Source of the DNA: Mucilaginibacter pineti
Lineage (GTDB): Bacteria > Bacteroidota > Bacteroidia > Sphingobacteriales > Sphingobacteriaceae
Reading direction: 5' to 3'
Length of the DNA: 64,000 nucleotides
Assembly: GCF_900101875.1 (NCBI RefSeq)
Contig: NZ_FNAI01000004.1
Span: 62,001-126,000, forward strand
Part shown: positions 51,739 through 61,519 of the stretch, in pieces
Layout of the letters: every line of letters starts with the position of its first letter
Position numbering within the stretch: position 1 is the stretch's first letter
Notes under the pieces: generated by a model
What the model was told of the DNA's origin: nothing
Databases searched by the model: none
Seen by the model: only the letters and a program-made list of their open reading frames with translations
Program-made: the position numbers and the translations under genes

Positions 51739-52803
51739 ATGGATAACGAGCAAATAAAACTGTTACTGGTAAAATATATAACCCGCGAAGCCAACGATGA
51801 AGAGGTAGTGCAGGTTAAGGATTGGATACGTGCGCACCCGGAGAACGAACAGTACTTTGCCCAACTGTACGAAACATGGCAAAATATGCTATACCTTAAT
51901 CCCAAAGTTATTGATGAGGATAAGGCGTTCGAAAAATTTGGGCCGGTAATAAACCCACAGGAAACAAAATACAGGCAATTATATAAATGGACCAAAGTTG
52001 CAGCGGTTATAGCCCTGTTTGGTGTGCTGTCATTTATATTGATACAGCATTACGCCCAAAATGCGCAAAGCATTCGGCAGGTAGCGGCCAATAAGGGGGG
52101 CATAAAAAAAATCATTTTAAGTGATGGTACGTTGGTTTGGCTCAATGCGGGCAGCAAGCTTAAATATAATACCAACTTTGGCAAAACCAACCGTTCGGTT
52201 TACCTGGAAGGGGAGGCTTTTTTTGAGATTGCTCCCGGTAAAAAGACTGTTCCGTTTATTGTGAATACCAAAAACTATACGGTGCGGGATATCGGTACAA
52301 AATTTAACCTGAAGGCTTATCCAAACGATCAGTTTTTTGAAACAACCGTAATTAAAGGTGAGGTTGCGGTTGAGGGCAATGTAGATAACAACGCTCACGA
52401 AATGAACCGCATTTTTGTGAAACCGCGCCAGGTGCTGCGCATCTATTACCATCCACCTGCCGAAAAGTACGCTTACAAGCCCAATGACAATAAGGATCTG
52501 GAGAACCTGAACGAGATCCAGGTTTTACAGGTAGACTCAGGCAAAATGGACAGGTATGATGGCTGGAAAAACGATGTACTGGTATTTGACGGCAACACCC
52601 TTGGTGAAATTGCCAAAGTGCTGGAACGCCGCTACAACGTAAAAATAATTATGGACGATGCTGACTTGCAAAACATCCGCTACTCGGGCAGCTTCAAAAA
52701 TGTGGGGGGTATTGATAAGGTGCTGGCTATAATAAAAGGCAATACCGCTATAGATTATACCATAAAAGGCAACACCATAAACATCACAAACGATAATAAC
52801 TGA
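51739..52803 (+). CDS. FecR-type anti-sigma factor / transmembrane signal regulator
   Basis: A 354-residue protein. The N-terminal cytoplasmic anti-sigma segment is YITREANDEEVVQVKDWIRAHPEN, and one TM helix lies at about residues 88-105. A periplasmic FecR domain follows (GGIKKIILSDGTLVWLNAGSKLKY and GEAFFEIAPGKKTVPFIVNT). The C-terminal STN-interacting domain contains DVLVFDGNTLGEIAKVLERRYNVKI. It should relay a signal from the STN domain of the SusC protein to a sigma factor. Its normal partner gene directly upstream is missing; a two-component pair is there instead. Confidence 0.93.
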   Translation: MDNEQIKLLLVKYITREANDEEVVQVKDWIRAHPENEQYFAQLYETWQNMLYLNPKVIDEDKAFEKFGPVINPQETKYRQLYKWTKVAAVIALFGVLSFILIQHYAQNAQSIRQVAANKGGIKKIILSDGTLVWLNAGSKLKYNTNFGKTNRSVYLEGEAFFEIAPGKKTVPFIVNTKNYTVRDIGTKFNLKAYPNDQFFETTVIKGEVAVEGNVDNNAHEMNRIFVKPRQVLRIYYHPPAEKYAYKPNDNKDLENLNEIQVLQVDSGKMDRYDGWKNDVLVFDGNTLGEIAKVLERRYNVKIIMDDADLQNIRYSGSFKNVGGIDKVLAIIKGNTAIDYTIKGNTINITNDNN

Positions 52804-52863
52804 TCTGCTAACCTTAAAAACAAGATACCTTATGATAAAAAACTGACGCTCTCTATCAAAATA

Positions 52864-52893
52864 AAAAACCCGTGTGCGCTAACACTACGGGTT
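52864..52893. other. Hairpin in the fecR-susC gap
   Basis: AACCCGTGTG pairs with CACTACGGGTT through a one-base bulge (52867-52893). It is preceded by an A run but has no U tail on the plus strand. It may be a weak terminator read on the minus strand, or an mRNA processing structure that sets the SusC:FecR ratio. Confidence 0.4.
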
Positions 52894-52960
52894 ATAAGAT
52901 CAATAGCTAATACCCTACGCTTGGGGAAGCATCGTATTAACTGATTAAACACACAAATTT

Positions 52961-55900
52961 ATGATAAATTTTGACAGAAAATCTGTAATGGCTGTGCATG
53001 CATGGCAAAAAACGATTAAAATTATGAAGCTTGTTACTGTTTTACTCTTCACCGGAATAATGCACTTACACGCTGCCGTTTACTCGCAAAACGTTTACAA
53101 CTTTAACGTAAACAATATATCTGTAAAACAAATGTTTAAGCAGATTGAAAAAAACAGCAAGTACACGGTTTTTTACCGGCTTGATCAGGTTAACCTTGAT
53201 AAAAAGATAAATGTTGAGCTGCAGGATGCCAGCATTGAAACGGTAATGAAAAACGTGCTCCAAAACCAGCAGCTCACCTTTCAGGTGGTGGATGATATTA
53301 TTATCATTAAACCTGCCGATGGCAAAAGCATAGCTACTGTTACCGTAACGGGGGTAGTAAATGATGCAGCAGGATTGCCATTGCCCGGCGTAAGCGTAAA
53401 ACTAAAAGGCACATCGCTGGGCACCGTTACAGATGTAAGTGGCAAATATAGTTTAACCCTGCCTGATGGCAGCGGCACGCTGGTATTTAACTTCATAGGG
53501 TTTACCCCGCAGGAGGTAGCCGTTAACAACCAAACCGTTATCAACATAAAACTGGCCGAAGAGTCAAAGGCTTTAAATGAGGTAGTTGTGGTTGGTTATA
53601 CCACTCAAAAGAAAAAGGACCTTACCGGCGCGGTAGCTGTAGTGAACGTTAAGGATCTTAATAAACAGGCTTCGTCATCGGTAAATACACAGTTGCAAGG
53701 GCAGGCATCGGGTGTTACCGTTACAGGTTCGGGCCAGCCGGGCGAGGAGCCGCAGGTACACATCAGGGGGTTTAACACCTTTGCTAATAATACACCACTT
53801 TATGTGGTTGATGGTGTACCCACTCAGGACATCAGCACACTTAACCCTAATGATGTTGAAAATCTTCAAGTGTTGAAAGATGCCAGTTCTGCGTCCATTT
53901 ATGGTTCACGGGCGGCTAACGGGGTTATTATTATTTCTACTAAAAAGGGTAAAGGCAAGGTAAGCATTCAGTACGATTCCTATTATGGTTCGCAGGTACC
54001 TAAGGGCGGCAACGTATGGCATTTAATGGATCCGCAGGGAAATGCCGATCTGAAGCACCTGGCATTGGTTAATACAGGTACCGACGATTTTACCGATGCC
54101 CAATATAATCCATCTGGCACCGGAACTAAATTTACATTGCCAGATTATATTTTACCGGCAGGCGCTAAAGCCGGATCGCCGGAGGTTGACCCGTCAAAAT
54201 ATTATGTAAACCCGTTTTATACTAATGCAAACGACCTTAATTCGTTTTATCAGATAGTTAAGGCCAACAAAAAAGGGACAGACTGGTACCACGAGCTATT
54301 TAAAACAGCGCCCATGACCAGCCACAACCTCACCTTTAGCGGCGGCAGCGATCAGGGCAGTTATTTATTTTCCCTCAACTACTTTAATCAGCGCGGTACG
54401 TTGATTGAAACTTATCAAAAACGCTATACTATACGCTCAAACAGTACCTATAATTTAAACAAACACATTCGTGTAGGCGAAAATATGGCCTACTCGGTTA
54501 CGCAAAACCCTAAAGTGGGCGCGAATGATCCGGATGGTGTAATTACAATGGCCATAAGGGAGCTTCCAATTATCCCCGTGCATGATATCATGGGCAACTA
54601 CGCGGGCAGTGCGGGTAGTGGCCTGGGCGATGCAAATAACCCGGTTGCTATTCAGGAGCGTACCAAAACAAGTGGCACTACAGATTATCGCCTGTTTGGT
54701 AACATATTTGCCGAGGCTGATATTTTGAAAGGACTTACCCTGCGTACCAGCTTTGGCGGCGATCTGGCACAAGGGAACAGTCATGCCTTTAACTATCCTC
54801 AATATGAGAACATAGAGAACACGACGCAAAACAGTTATAACGAAGATTCATACAGCAATTATAGCTTTACCTGGACAAACACACTTACCTATCAAAAAAC
54901 CATTAACAAGCACGACTTAAAATTTGTTGTTGGTACCGAGGCCAGCGAAGATCATAACAGTGGTTTGGGTGCAGGCAGAACTGGATACTTCAGTTTTGAT
55001 CCAAATTATGTGAGCATTTCAACAGGATCTAATGTCAATCCTGCCAGTTATAGTTTCCGCGGATCAAATTCTCTTTTTTCGGAGTTTGCCCGGTTTGATT
55101 ATACTTATGATGATAAGTATTTGTTTAACGCAACTGTTCGTCGTGATGGGGCATCGCAGTTTTCAAAAAGCCATCAGTATGGTGTTTTCCCTGCGTTTAG
55201 TGCAGGATGGCGCTTGTCGCAGGAAAGCTTCATGAAAGGTATATCATGGATAAATGACCTGAAAATCAGAGGCGGCTGGGGTATCATGGGTAACCAGTTT
55301 AACGTAAACTCGGCCAATGCATACACTACTTATAATACAGATATTGGGCAGTCGTACTACCCAATTAACGGCGGCAAGACTATTGTTCCCGGGTTTTATC
55401 AATCACAGATAGCAAACCCCAATGCTAAGTGGGAAAAGGACGTAAATACCAATATTGGTTTTGATGCATCACTTTTTAACGAAAAAATATCCATAACTGC
55501 CGATTACTACCGCAAGGATATCCGCGACCTGCTGGTTGCCGCAGAAGTACTTGGTACAGTAGGTAACGGAACAGTACCGGCGGTAAACATTGGTCGCATG
55601 AAAACAGATGGGCTTGATGTATCGGTAACAGGTAACTTCCCGGTTAAAAAAGACCTGAGTTTTACCTCAACCCTTACGTTTACAACCTACAGCAATAAAA
55701 TATTAAAGATAACCGATAACGCCACTTACTTTGATAGTGATATAGCCAGGCGTTTTGATACCAAGATTGTACGTAACCAGGTTGGTCATTCCATAGGCGA
55801 GTTTTACGGATACAAGATAGTTGGTTTCTGGAACAGCCAGGCAGAAATAGATAAAGCAGATGCTGCAGTACAAAAGGCTACCGGTGACCCATACGCGTTT

Positions 55901-56503
55901 TACCAGGAAGAGGGCCTGAAACAAGGTCGTTTTAAATATGCTGACGTTAATGGCGATGGCATGATAACCGATGCCGACCGTACTTCAATTGGTAACCCTA
56001 ATCCTAAAGTTACAGGCGGGCTAAATTTAGGTGTAACCTATAAACAGTTTGATTTTAGCGCGTTGCTATACGGTTCATTCGGCAACCAGATTTTTAATAA
56101 CGTAAAATACTGGACAGATTTTTACTCATCATTTGAAACAGGTAAAAGCTACACCGCCCTAAATGATTCCTGGACGCCTACCCATCAGAATGCAAAGGTG
56201 GCAATTCAGGAATCTGAGGCAACCATAAGTACCAACGAAGTGGCAAATTCATACTTTATTGAAAACGGTACTTATGTGCGTTTGCGTAACCTGCAGTTGG
56301 GTTACACCATTAATACCCCGGCGTTTAAAAAGGCTGGGATCCAAAAATTAAGGTTCTATGTATCGGCAACCAATTTGTTCACCATAACCGGCTACAGCGG
56401 CGTTGATCCGGAGTTAAGCGGCGGCACTACCAACTTCGGTATTGATGAGGGGTCGTATGCAAGTCCGCATACATTTTTGTTCGGAGTTAATTTTTCATTA
56501 TAA
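52961..56503 (+). CDS. SusC/RagA-family TonB-dependent outer membrane protein with STN domain
   Basis: An 1180-residue transporter. After the signal sequence (cut near HAAVYSQ) comes an STN signalling domain (about 47-115, ISVKQMFKQIEKNSKYTVFYR), then a CarboxypepD-regulatory-like domain (about 128-205, GVVNDAAGLPLPGVSVKLKG). The plug follows (about 215-325, VVVGYTTQKKKDLTGAV, VHIRGFNTFANNTPLYVVDG and ASSASIYGSRAANGVIIISTKKG), then the barrel, ending SPHTFLFGVNFSL. It imports an oligosaccharide or similar ligand with the SusD protein encoded 21 bp later. The STN domain links it to FecR signalling. Confidence 0.95.
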   Translation: MINFDRKSVMAVHAWQKTIKIMKLVTVLLFTGIMHLHAAVYSQNVYNFNVNNISVKQMFKQIEKNSKYTVFYRLDQVNLDKKINVELQDASIETVMKNVLQNQQLTFQVVDDIIIIKPADGKSIATVTVTGVVNDAAGLPLPGVSVKLKGTSLGTVTDVSGKYSLTLPDGSGTLVFNFIGFTPQEVAVNNQTVINIKLAEESKALNEVVVVGYTTQKKKDLTGAVAVVNVKDLNKQASSSVNTQLQGQASGVTVTGSGQPGEEPQVHIRGFNTFANNTPLYVVDGVPTQDISTLNPNDVENLQVLKDASSASIYGSRAANGVIIISTKKGKGKVSIQYDSYYGSQVPKGGNVWHLMDPQGNADLKHLALVNTGTDDFTDAQYNPSGTGTKFTLPDYILPAGAKAGSPEVDPSKYYVNPFYTNANDLNSFYQIVKANKKGTDWYHELFKTAPMTSHNLTFSGGSDQGSYLFSLNYFNQRGTLIETYQKRYTIRSNSTYNLNKHIRVGENMAYSVTQNPKVGANDPDGVITMAIRELPIIPVHDIMGNYAGSAGSGLGDANNPVAIQERTKTSGTTDYRLFGNIFAEADILKGLTLRTSFGGDLAQGNSHAFNYPQYENIENTTQNSYNEDSYSNYSFTWTNTLTYQKTINKHDLKFVVGTEASEDHNSGLGAGRTGYFSFDPNYVSISTGSNVNPASYSFRGSNSLFSEFARFDYTYDDKYLFNATVRRDGASQFSKSHQYGVFPAFSAGWRLSQESFMKGISWINDLKIRGGWGIMGNQFNVNSANAYTTYNTDIGQSYYPINGGKTIVPGFYQSQIANPNAKWEKDVNTNIGFDASLFNEKISITADYYRKDIRDLLVAAEVLGTVGNGTVPAVNIGRMKTDGLDVSVTGNFPVKKDLSFTSTLTFTTYSNKILKITDNATYFDSDIARRFDTKIVRNQVGHSIGEFYGYKIVGFWNSQAEIDKADAAVQKATGDPYAFYQEEGLKQGRFKYADVNGDGMITDADRTSIGNPNPKVTGGLNLGVTYKQFDFSALLYGSFGNQIFNNVKYWTDFYSSFETGKSYTALNDSWTPTHQNAKVAIQESEATISTNEVANSYFIENGTYVRLRNLQLGYTINTPAFKKAGIQKLRFYVSATNLFTITGYSGVDPELSGGTTNFGIDEGSYASPHTFLFGVNFSL

Positions 56504-56524
56504 ATATAACAGTTAATAATTATC

Positions 56525-58309
56525 ATGATGAAAGCTAAAAAACTTATTACGCTAACGTTGCTAAGCGCACTCGCTCTTAGCGCGTGTAAAAAAACATATT
56601 TAGATAAACCTATCACCGGCGCGCTTGAACCGCAGTTTTTAGAAACCGAAGCCGGTGCCCAGGAATTACTTATTGGAGCCTACGCCGCTTTAGATGGGCA
56701 GCAAGGCGGCGATGCCGCAATTGGTGGCGGTGGCTCCTGGGAAGCATCGCCAGATAACTGGATCTATGGTGGTGTTGCCGGTGCCGATGCATCAAAGGGC
56801 AGTATTCCTAATGACCAGGGCCCAATAAACGGTATTATGAAATTTACCGTTGATGCAAGCAATAACTTTTTAAATAGCAAATGGAAGGCAGATTATGAAG
56901 GCATTTCCCGTGCAAACCATACGCTGGCAACCGTTGCCAAGGTTACACACATTGAGGCAGATAGCAAGACGAACATCATAGCGCAGGCTAAATTTTTACG
57001 CGCCCACTACTATTTCGATCTGAAGAAGATGTTTAATATGGTGCCCTATATTGATGAAAACACAACCAATTTTAATCAGCCTAATGATAAGGATATATGG
57101 CCGATGATTGAGAGCGATTTTAAATTCGCGTACACAAATTTGCCGCCAACCCAACCGGATGCAGGCAGGGCAAACAAATGGGCAGCAGGCGCATACTTAG
57201 CTAAAACATTCCTGTATCAACATAAATACGATTCGGCAAAAGTGGTTTTTGATGCCGTTATACTGCAGGGCAAAACTGCCAATGGTCAAACATACGCCTT
57301 GAATGATCGGTTTAATGACAATTTCAGAACGGTGACTAACAACAGTGCCGAATCTGTATTCGCGGTACAGGCTGCTGCCAACTCTGATCCGAATGGCCCG
57401 TCAAATGCAAATAATGGCGATATGTTGAACTTCCCCTATGGCGATCTTAGTCCTTTTGGCTGCTGCGGTTTTTATCAGCCATCAATTGACCTGGCAAACC
57501 ATTTCCGTACAGATGGTAATGGCTTGCCTTATTTGGACGATTACAATAGCCACGCGCTAAAAACTGACATGAAGATCCCTTCGGCCGATGATAGCTATAC
57601 ACCCGACGACGGAAATATAGATCCAAGGCTCGACTGGACAGCCGGTCGCCGGGGTATCCCGTACCTGGATTGGGGTGTGCATCCCGGTGCAGGTTATGTG
57701 CGTGATCAGCGATATTCTGGCCCGTACTCGCCCCTGAAAAATGTTTACGGGCAGGCCGAGCAGGATGAAAATGGCGATAATACCTCATGGGCGCCGGGAT
57801 CGGGCATCAATGTAAATGTGATTCGTTTTGCCGATGTGCTGCTCATGGCTGCCGAAGTTGAAGCGCAGTTAAATAACCTGAGTAAAGCCGAAGAATATGT
57901 AAATGACGTACGCACCCGCGCCGCCAAACCCGAAGGTTTTGTACATAAGTATATAGATGACAGCGATCCAACCGGTGGTTTTACAGATGAACCCGCGGCA
58001 AACTATAAGGTAGGCAATTATCTGCCGGGTGCTTTTTCAAGCAAGGATTTTGCACTGAAAGCTATTTATTACGAACGTAAAATTGAACTGGCTATGGAAG
58101 GCCACCGCTTTTTTGACCTGGTAAGGTGGGGCATTGCGGATATCGAGCTAAATACCTATTTCAATTACCAGGGCGCTATAACCATTGATGTTAAAGGCGG
58201 CCGTTTCACAAAGGGCCGTAACGAATATTTCCCTATTCCCCAAAGACAGATTGACCTGAGCGGTACCAGTGGTAAAGCAGTGCTTAAACAAAACCCAGGC
58301 TATCATTAA
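56525..58309 (+). CDS. SusD/RagB-family nutrient-binding outer membrane lipoprotein
   Basis: A 594-residue lipoprotein with lipobox LALSAC (Cys21) and the TPR-like SusD core (FLRAHYYFDLKKMFNMVPYI and INVNVIRFADVLLMAAEVEAQLN). The C-terminal RagB block is AIYYERKIELAMEGHRFFDLVRWG and EYFPIPQRQIDLS. It forms the lid of the SusC channel and captures the ligand at the cell surface. The start could be either of two adjacent ATGs. A hairpin follows the stop, so the NagX-like gene may need its own start or read-through. Confidence 0.95.
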   Translation: MMKAKKLITLTLLSALALSACKKTYLDKPITGALEPQFLETEAGAQELLIGAYAALDGQQGGDAAIGGGGSWEASPDNWIYGGVAGADASKGSIPNDQGPINGIMKFTVDASNNFLNSKWKADYEGISRANHTLATVAKVTHIEADSKTNIIAQAKFLRAHYYFDLKKMFNMVPYIDENTTNFNQPNDKDIWPMIESDFKFAYTNLPPTQPDAGRANKWAAGAYLAKTFLYQHKYDSAKVVFDAVILQGKTANGQTYALNDRFNDNFRTVTNNSAESVFAVQAAANSDPNGPSNANNGDMLNFPYGDLSPFGCCGFYQPSIDLANHFRTDGNGLPYLDDYNSHALKTDMKIPSADDSYTPDDGNIDPRLDWTAGRRGIPYLDWGVHPGAGYVRDQRYSGPYSPLKNVYGQAEQDENGDNTSWAPGSGINVNVIRFADVLLMAAEVEAQLNNLSKAEEYVNDVRTRAAKPEGFVHKYIDDSDPTGGFTDEPAANYKVGNYLPGAFSSKDFALKAIYYERKIELAMEGHRFFDLVRWGIADIELNTYFNYQGAITIDVKGGRFTKGRNEYFPIPQRQIDLSGTSGKAVLKQNPGYH

Positions 58310-58320
58310 TTAAAACCCTA

Positions 58321-58355
58321 ATATCTGCCGGTATAATTATGCTGGCAGATATTTA
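58321..58355 (+). terminator. Hairpin after susD
   Basis: A perfect 9-bp stem ATATCTGCC (58321-58329) with GGCAGATAT (58344-58352), a 14-nt loop and only a short T run. It is probably a leaky terminator or processing site before the NagX-like gene. Confidence 0.6.
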
Positions 58356-58406
58356 ATAAGCCTATTACACTCCTGAATTTATAGTCGAATTTCTATAAAC
58401 CAATTT

Positions 58407-59540
58407 ATGAACAAATCAGCAACACGATTTTTATCACTTGATGTATTCAGAGGCATGACCATCTGTTTTATGATCATCGTGAATACACCCGGCAGCGGTG
58501 CCGATGCTTTTGGCCCGCTTAACCATGCCGCATGGCACGGCTTTACACCAACCGATCTGGTGTTCCCCTCGTTTTTATTCGCGGTGGGTAATGCCATGAG
58601 CTTTTCCATGAAACGTTACCTGGAGCTGGGTACATCGGCGGTACTTACCAAGATATTTAAGCGTACGGCGCTTATTTTTTTAATAGGTTATTTGATGTAC
58701 TGGTTCCCCTTCTTCAGTTTAGATCATGGGCATATCACGCTATCGCCAATTAGCAATACCCGTATTATGGGGGTATTACAACGCATTGCACTCTGTTACT
58801 GTTTTGCATCACTCATGATCCATTTTTTGTCGAAACAGTCGGTCATTATTTTATCGGTACTGTTTTTAATAGGCTACTGGGTTATCCTGCTGGTTTTTGG
58901 CGATCCGGCCAATCCGCTGAGCATGACAGGTAACGCGGGTATTTTCCTTGATAAATTTGTATTGGGCGACAGCCACATGTACCACGGCGAAAAAATAGCC
59001 TTTGATCCCGAAGGGATACTAAGTACCATACCTGCAATTGTAAACGTGGTTATCGGTTATTACGCCGGCAAATTTATTCAGCAAAAAGGTAAGGGGTACG
59101 ATGTTATAGCTAAAATGCTGCTTACCGGTTGCCTGCTCATCTTCCTGGCCTTGTGCTGGAACATGGTGTTCCCGATCAACAAAAAATTATGGTCGAGCTC
59201 ATTTGTGCTGATAACAACCGGGTTAGATTTGGTGATCTTGTCGTTCCTGGTATATGCGCTGGAAATTAACGATTGGAACAAAGGAAACTGGACCCGCTTT
59301 TTCACCATATTAGGCAAAAACCCATTGCCGATATATGTACTATCAGAAACATTGGTGATCCTGTTTTGGATGGTAACCGTAAAACCCGGCCTTAACCTGT
59401 ACGATTGGATCAACAGCAGTTTTTACCAGGTAATAGCCCCCGGCGCAATCGGCTCGTTGCTGTTTGCCATTAGCTATATGTTGGTGTGCTGGTCGGTAGG
59501 CTGGTTGCTGGATAAGAAGAAGGTGTATATAAGGGTGTAG
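58407..59540 (+). CDS. NagX/DUF5009-like acyltransferase membrane protein
   Basis: A 377-residue protein with about ten membrane helices. The opening FLSLDVFRGMTICFMIIVNTPGSG and PLNHAAWHGFTPTDLVFPSFLFAVG is the signature of the heparan-alpha-glucosaminide N-acetyltransferase-like (NagX) family. Active His candidates lie in NHAAWHG. In Bacteroidota such genes accompany uptake of GlcNAc-containing glycans, so the SusC/SusD pair upstream may take up an amino-sugar glycan. No glycoside hydrolase is nearby to confirm that. Confidence 0.88.
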   Translation: MNKSATRFLSLDVFRGMTICFMIIVNTPGSGADAFGPLNHAAWHGFTPTDLVFPSFLFAVGNAMSFSMKRYLELGTSAVLTKIFKRTALIFLIGYLMYWFPFFSLDHGHITLSPISNTRIMGVLQRIALCYCFASLMIHFLSKQSVIILSVLFLIGYWVILLVFGDPANPLSMTGNAGIFLDKFVLGDSHMYHGEKIAFDPEGILSTIPAIVNVVIGYYAGKFIQQKGKGYDVIAKMLLTGCLLIFLALCWNMVFPINKKLWSSSFVLITTGLDLVILSFLVYALEINDWNKGNWTRFFTILGKNPLPIYVLSETLVILFWMVTVKPGLNLYDWINSSFYQVIAPGAIGSLLFAISYMLVCWSVGWLLDKKKVYIRV

Positions 59541-59661
59541 TTTGTACGCCATTTCTTGAACAAGATCAATAGCTGTTCGTTATTTGGCTCATCGCCCTAA
59601 AAAGAAGTTTTGTTGGTGGTTCCCCTCTTGAGGGAGTAATAACAAAACCTTCAATCGTTAT

Positions 59662-59704
59662 AAAAAGGAAATGCCCCTGTTATCAACAGGGGCATTTCCT
59701 TTTT
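59662..59704. terminator. Bidirectional terminator
   Basis: A perfect 20-bp stem (59662-59681 with 59685-59704) and a 3-nt loop, with A and T runs at the ends. It serves both the convergent NagX-like gene and the DUF4197 gene. A family E fragment (CCCCTCTTGAGGG) lies just upstream at about 59622. Confidence 0.95.
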
Positions 59705-59718
59705 AACACTTAATAAAC

Positions 59719-60447
59719 TTATTTCTTTTGCTTATCGGCAAAGGCAAATACTTTTTGCAGCAAAGGTGTGCTACGTGCGCCTAAATTCTGACGAATATTT
59801 AACTCTTCTTTTGCAATCTCTATGAACAAACCGTCAATAGCTTTTTGGGTTACGTAATCGCTGATATCGGGATTGATCTTTGATACAAATGGCACTTTGT
59901 TATACGCCTGCGCTGCATCGGTATAATATTTTGTAGCACCTACTTTGTTAAGGCTTACCTCTATAACCGGCTTAAACTTGCCCGATAGTTGTAGAGTTGT
60001 TGTTTGTTTAAAATACTGTGTGGCGGCATCTTTATTACCCAATAAAATATTGGTTACGTCTTTCAGCGTCATTTGCTTTATGGCGTTAACAAATATGGGC
60101 TTAGCCTGTACAGCGGCATCTTCAGCAGCATGATTAAGCGATGTAATAACATTATCGCAAAGGCTGTTTAAACCAAGTCCGCGTAAGGTTTTCTCAGCTT
60201 TCTGAGCTTCAGGCGGAAACAGGATCTTTACTTCGGCATTCTTTAAAAACCCATTTACAGCCGAGAGCTGATCTGAACTTTTACCGGTACCTATTTCAAG
60301 GGCCTGCTTAAGTCCGTTACCTATTTCTAAAGTTGATGGGTTACCCAATTGCTGCGTGGTGGCGTTAGCAACCTGGCTAAGCGTATCGCAGCTTGTTAAT
60401 GTAATAAACAACAGCAACGCTGTTAACGAAAGTATCTTTGATCTCAT
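59719..60447 (-). CDS. DUF4197-family lipoprotein
   Basis: A 242-residue lipoprotein with lipobox TSC near residue 19. The body is helical with the family blocks IGNGLKQALEIGTGKSSDQLS, MTLKDVTNILLGNKDAATQYFKQTT, and a C-terminal IDGLFIEIAKEELNIRQNLGAR. Function of the family is unknown. An in-frame TTG three codons upstream is possible, but the ATG at 60447 gives a normal signal sequence. It has a strong terminator downstream and is separated from the Pit gene by about 40 bp. Confidence 0.88.
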   Translation of the reverse strand: MRSKILSLTALLLFITLTSCDTLSQVANATTQQLGNPSTLEIGNGLKQALEIGTGKSSDQLSAVNGFLKNAEVKILFPPEAQKAEKTLRGLGLNSLCDNVITSLNHAAEDAAVQAKPIFVNAIKQMTLKDVTNILLGNKDAATQYFKQTTTLQLSGKFKPVIEVSLNKVGATKYYTDAAQAYNKVPFVSKINPDISDYVTQKAIDGLFIEIAKEELNIRQNLGARSTPLLQKVFAFADKQKK

Positions 60448-60488
60448 AGTGTGCAATTTAGCAAAAATGAAGCCAACAATAAGTTAGG

Positions 60489-61499
60489 TTACCCTATAAC
60501 GTGTAACAAAGCAAATATACCCGCGGCAATTAAAGCCGAAATTGGAATGGTGATGATCCAGGCCCAAACCAGGTTAAGCGTTACTCCCCACCGTACGGCA
60601 GATACACGTTTTGTTAAACCAACACCTATAATTGAACCTGTAATTGTATGCGTGGTTGATACCGGGATACCAAATCTTTCGGTGATGAACAGGGTAACAG
60701 CACCGGCAGTTTCTGCACTTACACCTTCAAGCGGGGTAACTTTGGTGATTTTTGACCCCATAGTTTTCACGATCTTCCATCCGCCAGACATGGTACCTGC
60801 CGCGATAGCGGTATAACAGGCCAAGGGAATCCAATCTGGCATAGGCGAACCCGGCAGGATAACTTTTGCGGCGATTAGGGTAACATATAAGATACCCATT
60901 ACCTTTTGCGCATCGTTGCCACCATGTGCAAAGCTTAATGCAGCAGCCGAGATCAATTGCAGGCGTTTAAACCAGCGTTCGGCCGTGGCGGGCCGGGCTC
61001 GTTTGCAAATGTTCAATATTAAAATAGTGATGATGTATGCTATGAACAAACCGATGAACGGGGCCAGCACTATGTAAGCAATAATGGTAAGCACGTATTG
61101 CATTTCAATAGCATGCAGGGCGTTTGCACCCATATAAAGAGCGTTAGTCATCCCGGCACCTGCAAAGCCACCTATAAGGGTGTGCGATGAGCTGGAAGGG
61201 ATACCAAACCACCAGGTAATTAAATTCCATGATATGGCGGCAATTAAACCGGCAAGTATTACATGCAGGGTTACATAATGCGCCAGTACAATTTTTGAAA
61301 CCGTGTTGGCCACTTTATGATCCTTAATAAAAAAGTAAGCGGCAAAGTTAAATACGGCAGCCATCAACACCGCCTGAAACGGGGTTAATACTTTGGTTGA
61401 CACTATGGTGGCTATAGAGTTGGCCGCATCGTGAAAGCCATTTGTATAATCAAATATTAGCGCAAGTACAACAATAACAACAAGTAGGGAGGTAACCAT
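60489..61499 (-). CDS. pit: Inorganic phosphate transporter, Pit family
   Basis: A 336-residue secondary transporter with about ten helices. The two inverted PiT signatures are FDYTNGFHDAANSIATIVST near the N terminus and LSFAHGGNDAQKVMGIL near residue 190. GIPSSSSHTLIGGFAGAG and GIPVSTTHTITGSIIGVG are the paired substrate motifs. It moves phosphate with protons or cations and is encoded 20 bp after its DUF47 partner, an arrangement widely conserved. Confidence 0.96.
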   Translation of the reverse strand: MVTSLLVVIVVLALIFDYTNGFHDAANSIATIVSTKVLTPFQAVLMAAVFNFAAYFFIKDHKVANTVSKIVLAHYVTLHVILAGLIAAISWNLITWWFGIPSSSSHTLIGGFAGAGMTNALYMGANALHAIEMQYVLTIIAYIVLAPFIGLFIAYIITILILNICKRARPATAERWFKRLQLISAAALSFAHGGNDAQKVMGILYVTLIAAKVILPGSPMPDWIPLACYTAIAAGTMSGGWKIVKTMGSKITKVTPLEGVSAETAGAVTLFITERFGIPVSTTHTITGSIIGVGLTKRVSAVRWGVTLNLVWAWIITIPISALIAAGIFALLHVIG

Positions 61500-61519
61500 T
61501 TATAGATGATTAGGTATGC

